Positions 34,828 to 42,875 of a stretch of DNA of 64,000 nucleotides are shown here, piece by piece; the stretch's first letter is position 1; every line of letters begins with the position of its first letter. The position numbers and the translations under genes were made by a program. The DNA comes from Merdiplasma sp964643295 (GTDB lineage: Bacteria > Bacillota > Clostridia > Lachnospirales > Lachnospiraceae): assembly GCA_964643295.1 (NCBI GenBank), contig CAZXSN010000004.1, positions 1 through 64,000 of the forward strand. Direction: 5' to 3'. The notes beneath the pieces are model-generated. The model saw only the letters and a list, made by a program, of their open reading frames with translations, had not been told where the DNA came from and did no database searches.

Positions 34828-36114
34828 TTAAGCCCCCAGTTCAAACGCTACCGTCTCTTCCGCCGCCTGCAGTTCGGAGTCGATTTCTCCGCCGGAATAC
34901 AGTACGTTGGTAATCGCGTTCACCACGGCGTTTCGTGCGCTTCCGTCATAGGCGTTTGTGATCGCGACCGGGACATTCGCGGAATACTGGGTGATGATGG
35001 AGAACACCGGCTGGTCGCTGAAGAACGGGACCGGCTCCTCATATTTGGGACTGTCCGCCGCGGGCAGCCAGGTTGCGATCGCTCCCGTCGGGAGAATCTC
35101 ATCGTACAGTTCGGTGCTGGAACCAAAGGTGCTCTTGAAGAAATCGACCGCCAGCGCCGGATCCGCGCAGTTGGAGCTGATCGTCCAGGTGGAACCGCCC
35201 TGGCTGGAATAATTGGTCGCGCCCTCAATGCCGTCCAGCTTCGGCAGGTTCGTGACGGCCCACAGTCCGGACTGATCTTCCGCCGCCTCCAGAGAGGCCA
35301 TCATCCAGCAGCCGTTCATCGCGCCTGCAACCGTGCCATTGTTGATGTTGCCCAGATACATATCCCATCCGGTCTCTTCCATGTAGATCCCGCTGTTGAC
35401 CATCTCCGCATAGATGCGAACGATTTCCTTGATCGCTTCATTGTTGGCGATATTCAGATTTCCCTCGCTGTCAAAGTAGCCGCTTCCCGCCGATGCCAGC
35501 ATGATGGACACCTGGTTGTGGGCACCCATGCCGTTTAACAGAGCGTGGCCGGTTTTTTCCAGCACCACTTTTCCCTTTTCCAGGAACTCATCCCAGGTGA
35601 TATCGGTAAAATCGTCAATCGTATACCCGGCATCCGCCAGCACGTCGGTGCGGTAGAAAGCCAGCGCCGTCCCGCTGTCAAACGGAATCCCATAGTTCCT
35701 TCCGTCAATCGTGGAGAAAGCCACTTTGCTTTCGGAGAACTCATCGTAGTTGAATCCCAGATCGGTTAGATCCGCGAACGCTTCCGGATAGCTGAGCAGT
35801 TCCTGCTTGACCATCGTATCATCGAACAGCATCACATCCGGAAGTTCGTCCAGTTTGCCGGACGTGGTGGAAGTCGCCAGTTTTTCAATCGTCTCCTGTG
35901 CGCTTCTCTCCAGGATATCCAGCGAAAAATCCGGGTGATCCTGCTGGTAGATTTTTTCCGCTACGCGCAGGGCGTTGATGTTGTAGTTCGGATCCCAGCA
36001 CCAGACAGAGAGAGTCTGTCCCCCTTCCTCCCCGGCACAGGCCGTCATGGCCCCCGCCGAAAGGGAAGCCGCCACAGCGAAAGACAATGCAGCCGCCAAC
36101 ATCTGCTTTTTCAT
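34828..36114 (-). CDS. sugar ABC importer solute-binding lipoprotein
   Basis: A 428-residue extracellular binding protein (family 1). The signal sequence ends in the lipobox-like MTAC, giving a lipid-anchored protein. The mature part starts with an acidic/Gly linker and contains LSVWCWDPNYNINAL. The start is the ATG ending at 36114, because AAGGAGGAGG lies upstream and the signal peptide begins with MKKQ; the open frame further upstream overlaps the GH53 end and is not coding. Expected to capture galacto-oligosaccharides, given its neighbour. Confidence 0.92.
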   Translation of the reverse strand: MKKQMLAAALSFAVAASLSAGAMTACAGEEGGQTLSVWCWDPNYNINALRVAEKIYQQDHPDFSLDILERSAQETIEKLATSTTSGKLDELPDVMLFDDTMVKQELLSYPEAFADLTDLGFNYDEFSESKVAFSTIDGRNYGIPFDSGTALAFYRTDVLADAGYTIDDFTDITWDEFLEKGKVVLEKTGHALLNGMGAHNQVSIMLASAGSGYFDSEGNLNIANNEAIKEIVRIYAEMVNSGIYMEETGWDMYLGNINNGTVAGAMNGCWMMASLEAAEDQSGLWAVTNLPKLDGIEGATNYSSQGGSTWTISSNCADPALAVDFFKSTFGSSTELYDEILPTGAIATWLPAADSPKYEEPVPFFSDQPVFSIITQYSANVPVAITNAYDGSARNAVVNAITNVLYSGGEIDSELQAAEETVAFELGA

Positions 36115-36185
36115 TTTCTTTTCCTCCTCCTTGAAATGAAATGGTTTCCAGTTTTTCCTCTGCCCGGTTTCGGGCAGCTGTTTTC

Positions 36186-37217
36186 CTATTCTTTTTTGCG
36201 GCTGTCCCGGTAAGCGGACAACGCTTTTGTAAACCGCAAAGTTTTTTCGTTTCCCGCAAACTGGGCAGCGCCCAGCGGATAATGGTCCGGCAGAAGATCC
36301 GCGCACACCTCCGGCTCCCAGTAAAAGATTCCGGTTTCCTCCCCATAAGAATGCAAAACGCGGATCGTATCAAGAAGAAACCGGTAGGAAGCCTCCTCTT
36401 CGCGTTCGGGAGCACCAACTTCTGCAAGCAGCACCGGCTTTTGAAAGCGGTCGCTCAGCCGCCTCATCTCTTCCCCCAGTTTTTCAACGCGCAGGGCATC
36501 TTCATTCACCGCTCTGCCCGGGATTCTCTGATACCAGTACGGATAGTAAGACAGTCCCAGAATATCCGTTCTGCCGCCGTATGCAAAAAACGCATCATAA
36601 AACCCGCTGACATCCGAGACCAGTACGCCCGCGACGTGCGTTACCACGAGACAGTCCGGGAATACACGTTTCACTGCGTCATATCCCGCATTCAGCATGC
36701 GAACCAGTCCCGCCGGATTTTCCTTTCTGCTGCCGACCGGAAGCAGAATGCCCGGATTGATCTCATTTCCTACCTGCACCCATTCCGGCGTAATTCCTTC
36801 CTCCCGAAGCGTCGTAAGAATCTCACTTGTGTGGGCCTCTACGCGCCGGATCAGACCGTTTTCATCCTCCATGCGCCATGAATCCGGGATATCCTGATAG
36901 ATGGGATCCGCGAAATGACTGCTGTAATGGAAGTCCAGCATCAGACGCATCCCCTGCTTTCTGACGCGGCGGCACATCGTATACACGCTTTCGGCATCGC
37001 AGAATCCCAGCATGCACTCTGTCTGATCCGGCTTCTTCCAGAACGCTTCCTTCGGAGGATCCACAAAGACGCGCAGGCGCACGGCATCTGCCCCCAGTTT
37101 CTTTACCGCAGCGAGCGGATCGATTTTGTTTCCCTCTTCGTCAACCCATACGATGCCCATCGATTCCAACTGGCTGACCCATCCCAGATCCACTCCGTAT
37201 GCGATTCTGTTTTCCAA
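36186..37217 (-). CDS. GH53 endo-beta-1,4-galactanase, apparently cytoplasmic
   Basis: A 343-residue glycoside hydrolase of family 53, which cleaves beta-1,4-galactan and derived oligosaccharides. Both catalytic glutamates are visible: the acid/base in WVQVGNEINPGIL and the nucleophile in VLLAEVGAPE. Other family motifs are VDLGWVSQLE, RLRVFVDP and LDFHYSSHFADP. I chose the TTG start at 37217, which has GGGAGGT 7 bp upstream and places residue 5 at the conserved YGVD. There is no signal peptide, so the enzyme acts on imported oligosaccharides. It is the first gene of the operon. Confidence 0.9.
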   Translation of the reverse strand: MENRIAYGVDLGWVSQLESMGIVWVDEEGNKIDPLAAVKKLGADAVRLRVFVDPPKEAFWKKPDQTECMLGFCDAESVYTMCRRVRKQGMRLMLDFHYSSHFADPIYQDIPDSWRMEDENGLIRRVEAHTSEILTTLREEGITPEWVQVGNEINPGILLPVGSRKENPAGLVRMLNAGYDAVKRVFPDCLVVTHVAGVLVSDVSGFYDAFFAYGGRTDILGLSYYPYWYQRIPGRAVNEDALRVEKLGEEMRRLSDRFQKPVLLAEVGAPEREEEASYRFLLDTIRVLHSYGEETGIFYWEPEVCADLLPDHYPLGAAQFAGNEKTLRFTKALSAYRDSRKKE

Positions 37218-37505
37218 TCCTCGACCTCCCTTCCCTGGTCTTTCCTGTGGTTTTCCAACTGTGTGCTGCAGGCGGGATCCCAGGCTCTTTACAAATTTCG
37301 TAAAGGCAGCTATAATCAAGTTCGTCGACTGTATCAATTTTACAGTTAAGGGCCTTTTGGGGCAATAACAGGTCCCGATATCCTCACTCTGTTCTGTATC
37401 ATATTCGGGAATCTTAAAAGGCGGGGCATCTTCGCCGGAAAGGCAAAGCTACGCGGAAAGGACGGACGGACTTAAAAGTCCGCCGTGGAAGAAGGGAGAA
37501 ATGCC
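37218..37505. promoter_or_regulatory. divergent, overlapping promoters of GH53 operon and AraC gene
   Basis: Plus strand: TTTACA (37288-37293), 17-bp spacer and perfect TATAAT (37311-37316). Minus strand: TTGATA (37332-37337), 17-bp spacer and TATAGC (37309-37314). The two -10 elements occupy the same bases, so the two polymerases cannot both bind. A 19-bp inverted repeat, CTTTAC-N7-GTAAAG (37286-37304), covers the plus-strand -35 and the minus-strand start region and is a good operator candidate. Confidence 0.6.
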
Positions 37506-38606
37506 ATGAAAGAAGATACGATCTACGCGGATCTGTCCGAGGCATCCGCTTTTAATGAGGCGAACACGGTCCTCAATGTCCATAACGTGCAGAGCGAGTC
37601 GGACGCTTTCTATCAGTTAAAGACTCCGTTTCTCGTCACTCTGGAATTTTGCAGCGGGACACACCCGTCCGATTACATCAACATCGTTACCCTCTCGGCC
37701 AACGAATCGTTTATCTACCGCGATTCTTTCGGCTCGCATCACCGGTTGTTCTTAAAATATGCTCCGCATATCCATGATTATTTTGAGCTCATGCTGGTCC
37801 TGAAAGGATCGATCACCCAGAAGATCGAGGGACAGGAGTATCTTTACCCTGCGGGCACCTGCTGTCTTTTGAACCGCAGCCTCGCTCACGCGGAGGATTT
37901 TCATTCGCAGGCCAGGCTTCTCTTTATCGGGCTTTCTGTGGAGTTCTTAGAAGAGATGTTTCGCTGTGCGCAGACTTCCTGCTTCGCGGAAGAGAAGGAG
38001 ATTTTCCGCAGTGAACTGTATGACTTTGTTCAGTCGGATCTGAAATATCCCGGCAAAAAGGCCTATCTGGACTTTATCCCCGCCTACGCCAACCAGCAGC
38101 CTCTGGAGGATCTTACGGCTCTCACCGAGCAGCTGATCCGTACGCTGCTCTTTCCCCGGTTCGGTTCCGCATACCAGCTGAAAGGACAAATCTGCAGGGT
38201 GCTGCAGATTCTGTCCGCCCCGGATCGCTATCACTGCACACGGGTTACCCTGGATTCCAGCGGAGATTATCTGCTGTTCTCCCGCATCACGCATCTGATG
38301 GAGGAGCGCGACGGGCGAATCTCGCGCAGAGAACTGGAAAAGTCCTTAAATTACAGCGGCGATTACCTAAACAGCATTGTGCACAGATATTCCGGCATGT
38401 GCCTGTTTGACTACGGGATGAAGTTCTGCATGAAAAAAGCGGCCATGGAGCTTGCCGATACGGATAAATCGATCTCAGCCATCGCTGCCGGTCTGCATTT
38501 CACGAATCGGACTCACTTTTACAAAGTATTCAGGGATCAGTTCAAAGTTACCCCGATGGAATACCGCAGGAAACATGCGCCGGATACCGCGGGAGCGTCT
38601 TCGTAA
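37506..38606 (+). CDS. AraC-family transcriptional regulator
   Basis: A 366-residue regulator. The N-terminal half is a cupin-like sensor (APHIHDYFELMLVLKGSITQKIEG ... YPAGTCCLLNRSLAHAE) and the C-terminal ~100 residues hold the two AraC helix-turn-helix motifs (RRELEKSLNYSGDYLNSIVHRYSG and ISAIAAGLHFTNRTHFYKVFRDQF). ATG 37506 has an AAGGGAGA site. Divergent from the GH53 operon, it is its likely regulator. Confidence 0.92.
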   Translation: MKEDTIYADLSEASAFNEANTVLNVHNVQSESDAFYQLKTPFLVTLEFCSGTHPSDYINIVTLSANESFIYRDSFGSHHRLFLKYAPHIHDYFELMLVLKGSITQKIEGQEYLYPAGTCCLLNRSLAHAEDFHSQARLLFIGLSVEFLEEMFRCAQTSCFAEEKEIFRSELYDFVQSDLKYPGKKAYLDFIPAYANQQPLEDLTALTEQLIRTLLFPRFGSAYQLKGQICRVLQILSAPDRYHCTRVTLDSSGDYLLFSRITHLMEERDGRISRRELEKSLNYSGDYLNSIVHRYSGMCLFDYGMKFCMKKAAMELADTDKSISAIAAGLHFTNRTHFYKVFRDQFKVTPMEYRRKHAPDTAGASS

Positions 38607-38792
38607 GGGGCATCTGCGGCAGTACTTATACGCATACCCGCATCGCGCCGGGACTGTGTCTGCGTTTTTTTATGAACCCTGCTTATGCGGCCAGGCAGGG
38701 CTTTTCATGAATCGTCCTGGCCTGTATTTCTTCTGTTTGATTTCTTCGGTTTGATGCTTAGCAGCCATGGACGGAATCTCTTACCCGGAGGA

Positions 38793-38821
38793 ATAAAAAA
38801 CACCGCTTGGAAAAAGCGGTG
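38793..38821 (-). terminator. terminator of the RpiR-family regulator gene
   Basis: Stem CACCGCTT/AAGCGGTG (38801-38808 with 38814-38821), 5-nt loop, followed on the minus strand by a T-run (AATAAAAAA on the plus strand, 38792-38800). The same stem could act weakly for the AraC gene. Confidence 0.85.
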
Positions 38822-38888
38822 CTTTGGAAAACTGGTTTGGTCTGGGAAACCGGACATGTCCGCGGGTTTTGAACGAAATCGCTGCGCT

Positions 38889-39746
38889 TTAAAAAGTTCC
38901 CAGCTTTTCCAGGTAGCGGTCGATCTTTTTTAACTTTTCCCCGTTGGAGCTGCCCACCTGCTGGCTTATGCCCGCGCAGAGAATCTCCATGACGAGCTGG
39001 ACGCCGACGTAGGAATTGAAAAACGAGTTGGTGTCCACATCCACGGTAAGCAGAACGGTCGCGTACTGGGCTAAGGGGGCGCTGGGGCGGTCTGTAATCA
39101 CAAGCAGGGAGGTTTTTGAATCCTCAGCCATCTGCACAGCCTGCCGGTCAAGATCCGAGTAGCGCGGGAAGCTGAAAAGAATCAGGCAGTCTCCTTCTTC
39201 CATGTCGCACAGATGATCGATTACACTGACGGAAGAATCCGCCGTCGAGTAGACGTTTGGCAGCATGTGCTTCAGCAGCAGAAAAAAGTAAGCCGCGACC
39301 CCGGAATTGGCTCTTGTGCCGAGAATGAACTTTTTGCGGCTTTTTATCAGCAGCTCGATAGCCTGGTCGAAGACCGCGCGGCTGTTGTTTTTCAGGACGG
39401 ATTCGATATTCTTTTCTGTGTTTATAAGGAAGGTGCTGATGTAATCGTCCCCGGGGCGTTCGAGGCTTGCCATCAGGCGTTCATGGGGAACTGTGACGGC
39501 ATTGGGCACCCGGCTGACCTTTTCTGTGTAGGACGCCTGCAGATTTTTCTGAAAATCCGTGTACCCGGAAAATCCGAGCGAGCGGGAAAAGCGCACAACG
39601 GAGGCTTCGCTTACGTTCAGGCGCATGGCGAGGTCGGTAGAGGTCATGAAGCAGCTTTCCGTGTCATGATCGAGAATATATTCGGCAATACGCCTGCCTG
39701 TCCTGGTTAAGGTGGCATTTTTGATCGCTTCTTTCAGTTCTTCCAT
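38889..39746 (-). CDS. MurR/RpiR-family transcriptional regulator
   Basis: A 285-residue repressor-type protein. The N-terminal HTH_6 domain (SCFMTSTDLAMRLNVSEASVVRFSRSLGF) is followed by a SIS sugar-phosphate-isomerase domain (about residues 125-265) that senses a phosphosugar. It is divergent from alanine dehydrogenase, with two GAA...TTC palindromes between them. Most RpiR regulators control sugar or amino-sugar catabolism, so control of ald would be unusual; a sugar locus elsewhere may also be a target. Confidence 0.92.
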   Translation of the reverse strand: MEELKEAIKNATLTRTGRRIAEYILDHDTESCFMTSTDLAMRLNVSEASVVRFSRSLGFSGYTDFQKNLQASYTEKVSRVPNAVTVPHERLMASLERPGDDYISTFLINTEKNIESVLKNNSRAVFDQAIELLIKSRKKFILGTRANSGVAAYFFLLLKHMLPNVYSTADSSVSVIDHLCDMEEGDCLILFSFPRYSDLDRQAVQMAEDSKTSLLVITDRPSAPLAQYATVLLTVDVDTNSFFNSYVGVQLVMEILCAGISQQVGSSNGEKLKKIDRYLEKLGTF

Positions 39747-39770
39747 AGTGTACTTCCTCTCTCCAGTTCA

Positions 39771-39936
39771 TGAAAAAATTTCTTCATAACTTTTCCTAAT
39801 TAAACCATATACCGGAGGATTAAGCAAGCATTTTCGCCACATTATACAAGAGAGGTGACTGATTTTTGTACAAAATTTCCTGTTGTCAGACAACGAATAG
39901 TGTGGTACGATCCAGATAGAAGAAAAATATTCTTCA
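39771..39936. promoter_or_regulatory. ald promoter with candidate RpiR operators
   Basis: Promoter TTGTCA (39883-39888), 17-bp spacer and TACGAT (39906-39911) with TGG extension. The -35 lies in a perfect 13-bp palindrome GTTGTC-A-GACAAC (39882-39894). A second palindrome GAAGAA-N5-TTCTTC (39919-39935) lies at the expected transcription start, and a related TGAAAAAATTTCTTCA (39771-39786) lies 25 bp upstream of the regulator gene. Confidence 0.55.
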
Positions 39937-39990
39937 CTTCAGATCCTTTAGTAATAAATTTATTCACAACACAGCAGGGAGGAAACGGTT

Positions 39991-41103
39991 ATGAGAATCG
40001 GATGTGTGAAGGAGATTAAGAATAACGAGTTTCGGGTGGGCATGACACCGGATAATGTCAGAACTTACGTGGCAGCCGGGCATGAGGTATTCGTGGAGAA
40101 GGACGCGGGTGCCGGTTCAGGATTTCTGACGCAGGAATATGCCCGGGCTGGCGCTGTGATCCTTGAGAGCGCGAAGGAAGTATGGGACAAAAGTGAACTG
40201 ATGATTAAGGTCAAGGAGCCGCTGCCGCAGGAGTACCCTTTCTTTCATGAGGACCTGATTTTGTACACCTATCTTCATCTGGCGGCGGACCGGCCGCAGA
40301 TGGAAGCTCTTTTGGCAGCCGGAGTCAAGGGTGTGGCCTATGAGACACTCATGGAGACCGACCACAGTCTGCCCCTGCTGGCGCCGATGAGCCAGATCGC
40401 GGGGCGATTAAGCATCCAGGAGGGAGCCAAATACCTGGAGAAACCGTTTGGCGGGCGCGGCGTTCTGCTCTCCGGTGTTCCGGGCACTCCGAAGGCGAAG
40501 GTGGTGATTTTGGGCGGCGGAAACGTGGGAACGAACGCCTGCAAGATCGCCGTGGGGATGGGTGCGGATGTGACCGTGATCGACAGGGACCTAAGCCGCC
40601 TTGCCTATCTGGATGACATTTTCGGAGCGCGGATTCAGACTCTCTACAGCACGGACGCCCTGATCGAAAAGGAAGTCTCTGCGGCGGATTTGGTGATCGG
40701 CTGTGTGCTGATTCCCGGCAGGGCCGCCCCGAAGCTCATTCGCAGAAGTTACCTGAAAAATATGCAGCCGGGAAGTGTGATCGTGGATGTGGCGGTGGAT
40801 CAGGGCGGCTGCTGTGAGACGACCAGAGTGACCTATCACGATGATCCGGTTTATACGGTGGACGGCGTTGTGCACTACTGCGTGGGCAACATGCCGGGCG
40901 CTGTGCCGCGCACCTCGACGATCGCGCTGACAAACGCGACGCTGCGGTATGGCCTTCAGATTGCGAATAAGGGACTGGAGCGATCCTGTCAGGACAACCC
41001 GGTCATGTATTCCGCCGTCAATACCTATCACGGGTTTGTAACCTGCCAAAATGTGGCGGAGAGTTTCGGGGTGAAGGCAAAGGATGTGCGGGAACTGTTC
41101 TGA
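39991..41103 (+). CDS. ald: alanine dehydrogenase
   Basis: A 370-residue NAD-dependent enzyme that interconverts L-alanine with pyruvate and ammonia. N-terminal signature KEIKNNEFRVGMTPDNVRTYV, central Rossmann motif VVILGGGNVGTNACKIAVGMGADVTVID and the substrate residues around ETLMETDHSLPLLAPMSQIAGRLS (with the conserved His) are intact. The spacing and length are typical. An AGGGAGG site lies about 10 bp upstream. It lies alone after a regulated promoter, so it may link alanine use to the neighbouring RpiR regulator. Confidence 0.96.
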   Translation: MRIGCVKEIKNNEFRVGMTPDNVRTYVAAGHEVFVEKDAGAGSGFLTQEYARAGAVILESAKEVWDKSELMIKVKEPLPQEYPFFHEDLILYTYLHLAADRPQMEALLAAGVKGVAYETLMETDHSLPLLAPMSQIAGRLSIQEGAKYLEKPFGGRGVLLSGVPGTPKAKVVILGGGNVGTNACKIAVGMGADVTVIDRDLSRLAYLDDIFGARIQTLYSTDALIEKEVSAADLVIGCVLIPGRAAPKLIRRSYLKNMQPGSVIVDVAVDQGGCCETTRVTYHDDPVYTVDGVVHYCVGNMPGAVPRTSTIALTNATLRYGLQIANKGLERSCQDNPVMYSAVNTYHGFVTCQNVAESFGVKAKDVRELF

Positions 41104-41483
41104 CGCAGGAAGAGCTGATGGATACATGCGGGCATTCTCCCTTTGGAAAGGCCCGGCGGAAAGAGGCGGGGAGGAAAACAGCCTGCGGAACTGTTGAATC
41201 CGGTCTTTACTGTGGTGTATAATGAAAAAGATCCGGCGGGAGAAAGGTTAGCGCTTAGCGAACCCTGACCTTGCGCAAAAAAAGGAAGCGTTTTTACCGG
41301 GAAGTGAAGGAAAGGCGGCTGCGTGTCTGGAAGACCTTCTGCATGAAATACCCTTTTGATGAGAGGGCTTTCAGGGGCGCAAACCGTAAGGGAATGTGAA
41401 AAAGGCCTGCTTTTGAAAGGAACCATCCCGGCACCGCCAGTTGAAAATCAGGAACTTAGAGAGAACTTACAGGAGGAAAAGAG
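41104..41483 (+). promoter_or_regulatory. 380-bp gap with promoter and long leader
   Basis: A strong promoter TTGAAT (41194-41199), 18-bp spacer and TATAAT (41218-41223) starts a leader of about 250 nt before the TIM-barrel gene. The leader has several short potential hairpins but matches no riboswitch class or T-box that I recognise. No open frame in it has a supporting ribosome site. Confidence 0.55.
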
Positions 41484-42410
41484 ATGGGAAGGAACTTACG
41501 AACCTCCGCGCATCTTCTGGAGATGTTCATGCCTTATCGCTCGGATGAGGCGAGAATGATCGATGTGCTGAGAAAAGCAGTAGAGTTTGATTTTTACCGG
41601 GGAGTGGAGTTAGGGATCTTTTTCGATCCCACAAACCGGAAAACCGTGAGAGGGATTCTGGAGGAAAACCATCTGCACGGCACGACGTTTGTGACTCCCT
41701 ATGTGAAGGACCAGAAGCTCAGTCTGTCCGACCTGGAAACGCAGGGGCGCAGGAAGGCCGTGGATCTGGTAAAGGAACTGGCCGGTTATGCAGCCGATGC
41801 CGGATATACAAACTTTTGTGTCCCCAGCGGGGATGATCCGGGACCGGTATTTCGCGGGCTGGCAAAATTAGCGCTCACGGAGTCGATGGTGGAGATCGCG
41901 GAGCGCTGCAGAAGTCTTGGGATGAACCTTATGCTGGAGCCGCTCGACCGCTATGCCTATAAGAAACAGCTGATCGGACCGATCGAGGAAGCCGCGGTCT
42001 GGTTTGCACCGATCCATGAGGAATGCCCCAATGCCTACCTTCACTGGGACAGCGCCCATGAGGCGCTGGGCGGCGCGGATCTGATGAAATCGATCGAGAC
42101 GGCAGCTCCCTTCCTCGCGCAGATGCATCTTTGCAACGCGATTCTCGATCCGGGGCATCCGTGCTACGGAGATCTGCACATGGATGTGGGGGAAGCCCCC
42201 GATTTTGAGACAGAAGGGTTCCTTACACCGCAGGTCGGAGCGCAGATCCTTAAAAAAACGGCCTCCTTCGATCCGCCGCAGGGCATTGCAGAAACTTTTG
42301 TGTCGGTCGAGGTTCTCGGCCACCCGGGCGACAACCTGTGGCTGAAAGAGCGCACCGTCCGGGAGTTCTTAGCCAGATGCTTTGCGCTCGCAGGGATGGA
42401 TACAAAGTAG
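41484..42410 (+). CDS. sugar phosphate isomerase/epimerase family TIM-barrel protein
   Basis: A 308-residue xylose-isomerase-like TIM-barrel protein of the IolE/IolI/AP-endonuclease-2 superfamily. Metal-binding acidic/His positions are visible as NLMLEPLDRYA (Glu), YLHWDSAHEA (Asp-His) and QMHLCNAI. Members epimerise or isomerise sugars, inosose or ketoses. AGGAGGAAAAGAG precedes the ATG. It stands alone between ald and a Fic gene and is followed by a terminator. Confidence 0.85.
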   Translation: MGRNLRTSAHLLEMFMPYRSDEARMIDVLRKAVEFDFYRGVELGIFFDPTNRKTVRGILEENHLHGTTFVTPYVKDQKLSLSDLETQGRRKAVDLVKELAGYAADAGYTNFCVPSGDDPGPVFRGLAKLALTESMVEIAERCRSLGMNLMLEPLDRYAYKKQLIGPIEEAAVWFAPIHEECPNAYLHWDSAHEALGGADLMKSIETAAPFLAQMHLCNAILDPGHPCYGDLHMDVGEAPDFETEGFLTPQVGAQILKKTASFDPPQGIAETFVSVEVLGHPGDNLWLKERTVREFLARCFALAGMDTK

Positions 42411-42875
42411 GGAATTATCCAGGAAAAAAGGCTTACGCCTGGCAGAAAACGGACAGTCATTTTGCTGACAAGGAACCGGTCAGGAAACAGTCATCACAAA
42501 ACAGGTTTAGGAAACAGCCGCCTTGGGTTAAAACCGGGGCGGTTTTCCTTTTGTCTTTCGGCCCTGCCGCCAAAGATTTGCTGTATCCGGCGGACGAAGA
42601 TAAGGATCCGCCTGTTTGCATGTCCGCCTTCTGCTGTCATCCAGGTCAGATGCAGGAAATAAACGAATGCAGAGGGCAGATGGGCGGCGCAAATCTGCCC
42701 TCTCCGGGAAGAGGGTAAGTTCATGCATGAATCTTTTTAGCTTACTAATACAATGATTCAGGCATTAAAAGGCGACTACGGATTACTTCGCTGCATCGCA
42801 GCTTTCACAATTCTGTTCAAAGCTCTTGACGATCCATCGACAGGAAAGACCGGTCAGCATCCTTTGGCCGCAGAT
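42411..42875. other. gap between isomerase and Fic gene with hairpins
   Basis: The 465-bp gap contains the terminator at 42518-42553 (separate entry) and a perfect 11-bp stem-loop (42671-42681 with 42693-42703) without a T-run on either strand. It also contains a palindrome TTCATGCATGAA (42719-42730). A weak open frame at 42338-42718 has no ribosome site and overlaps the isomerase end. I do not call a gene here. Confidence 0.5.
42518..42553 (+). terminator. terminator of the TIM-barrel gene
   Basis: Stem CCGCCTTGG/CCGGGGCGG (42518-42526 with 42534-42542, two G-U pairs), 7-nt loop, followed by TTTTCCTTTT. Confidence 0.75.

Noticed and set aside
42338..42718. A 126-codon plus-strand frame after the TIM-barrel gene
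   Set aside because: It overlaps the end of the isomerase, crosses a terminator and has no ribosome site.
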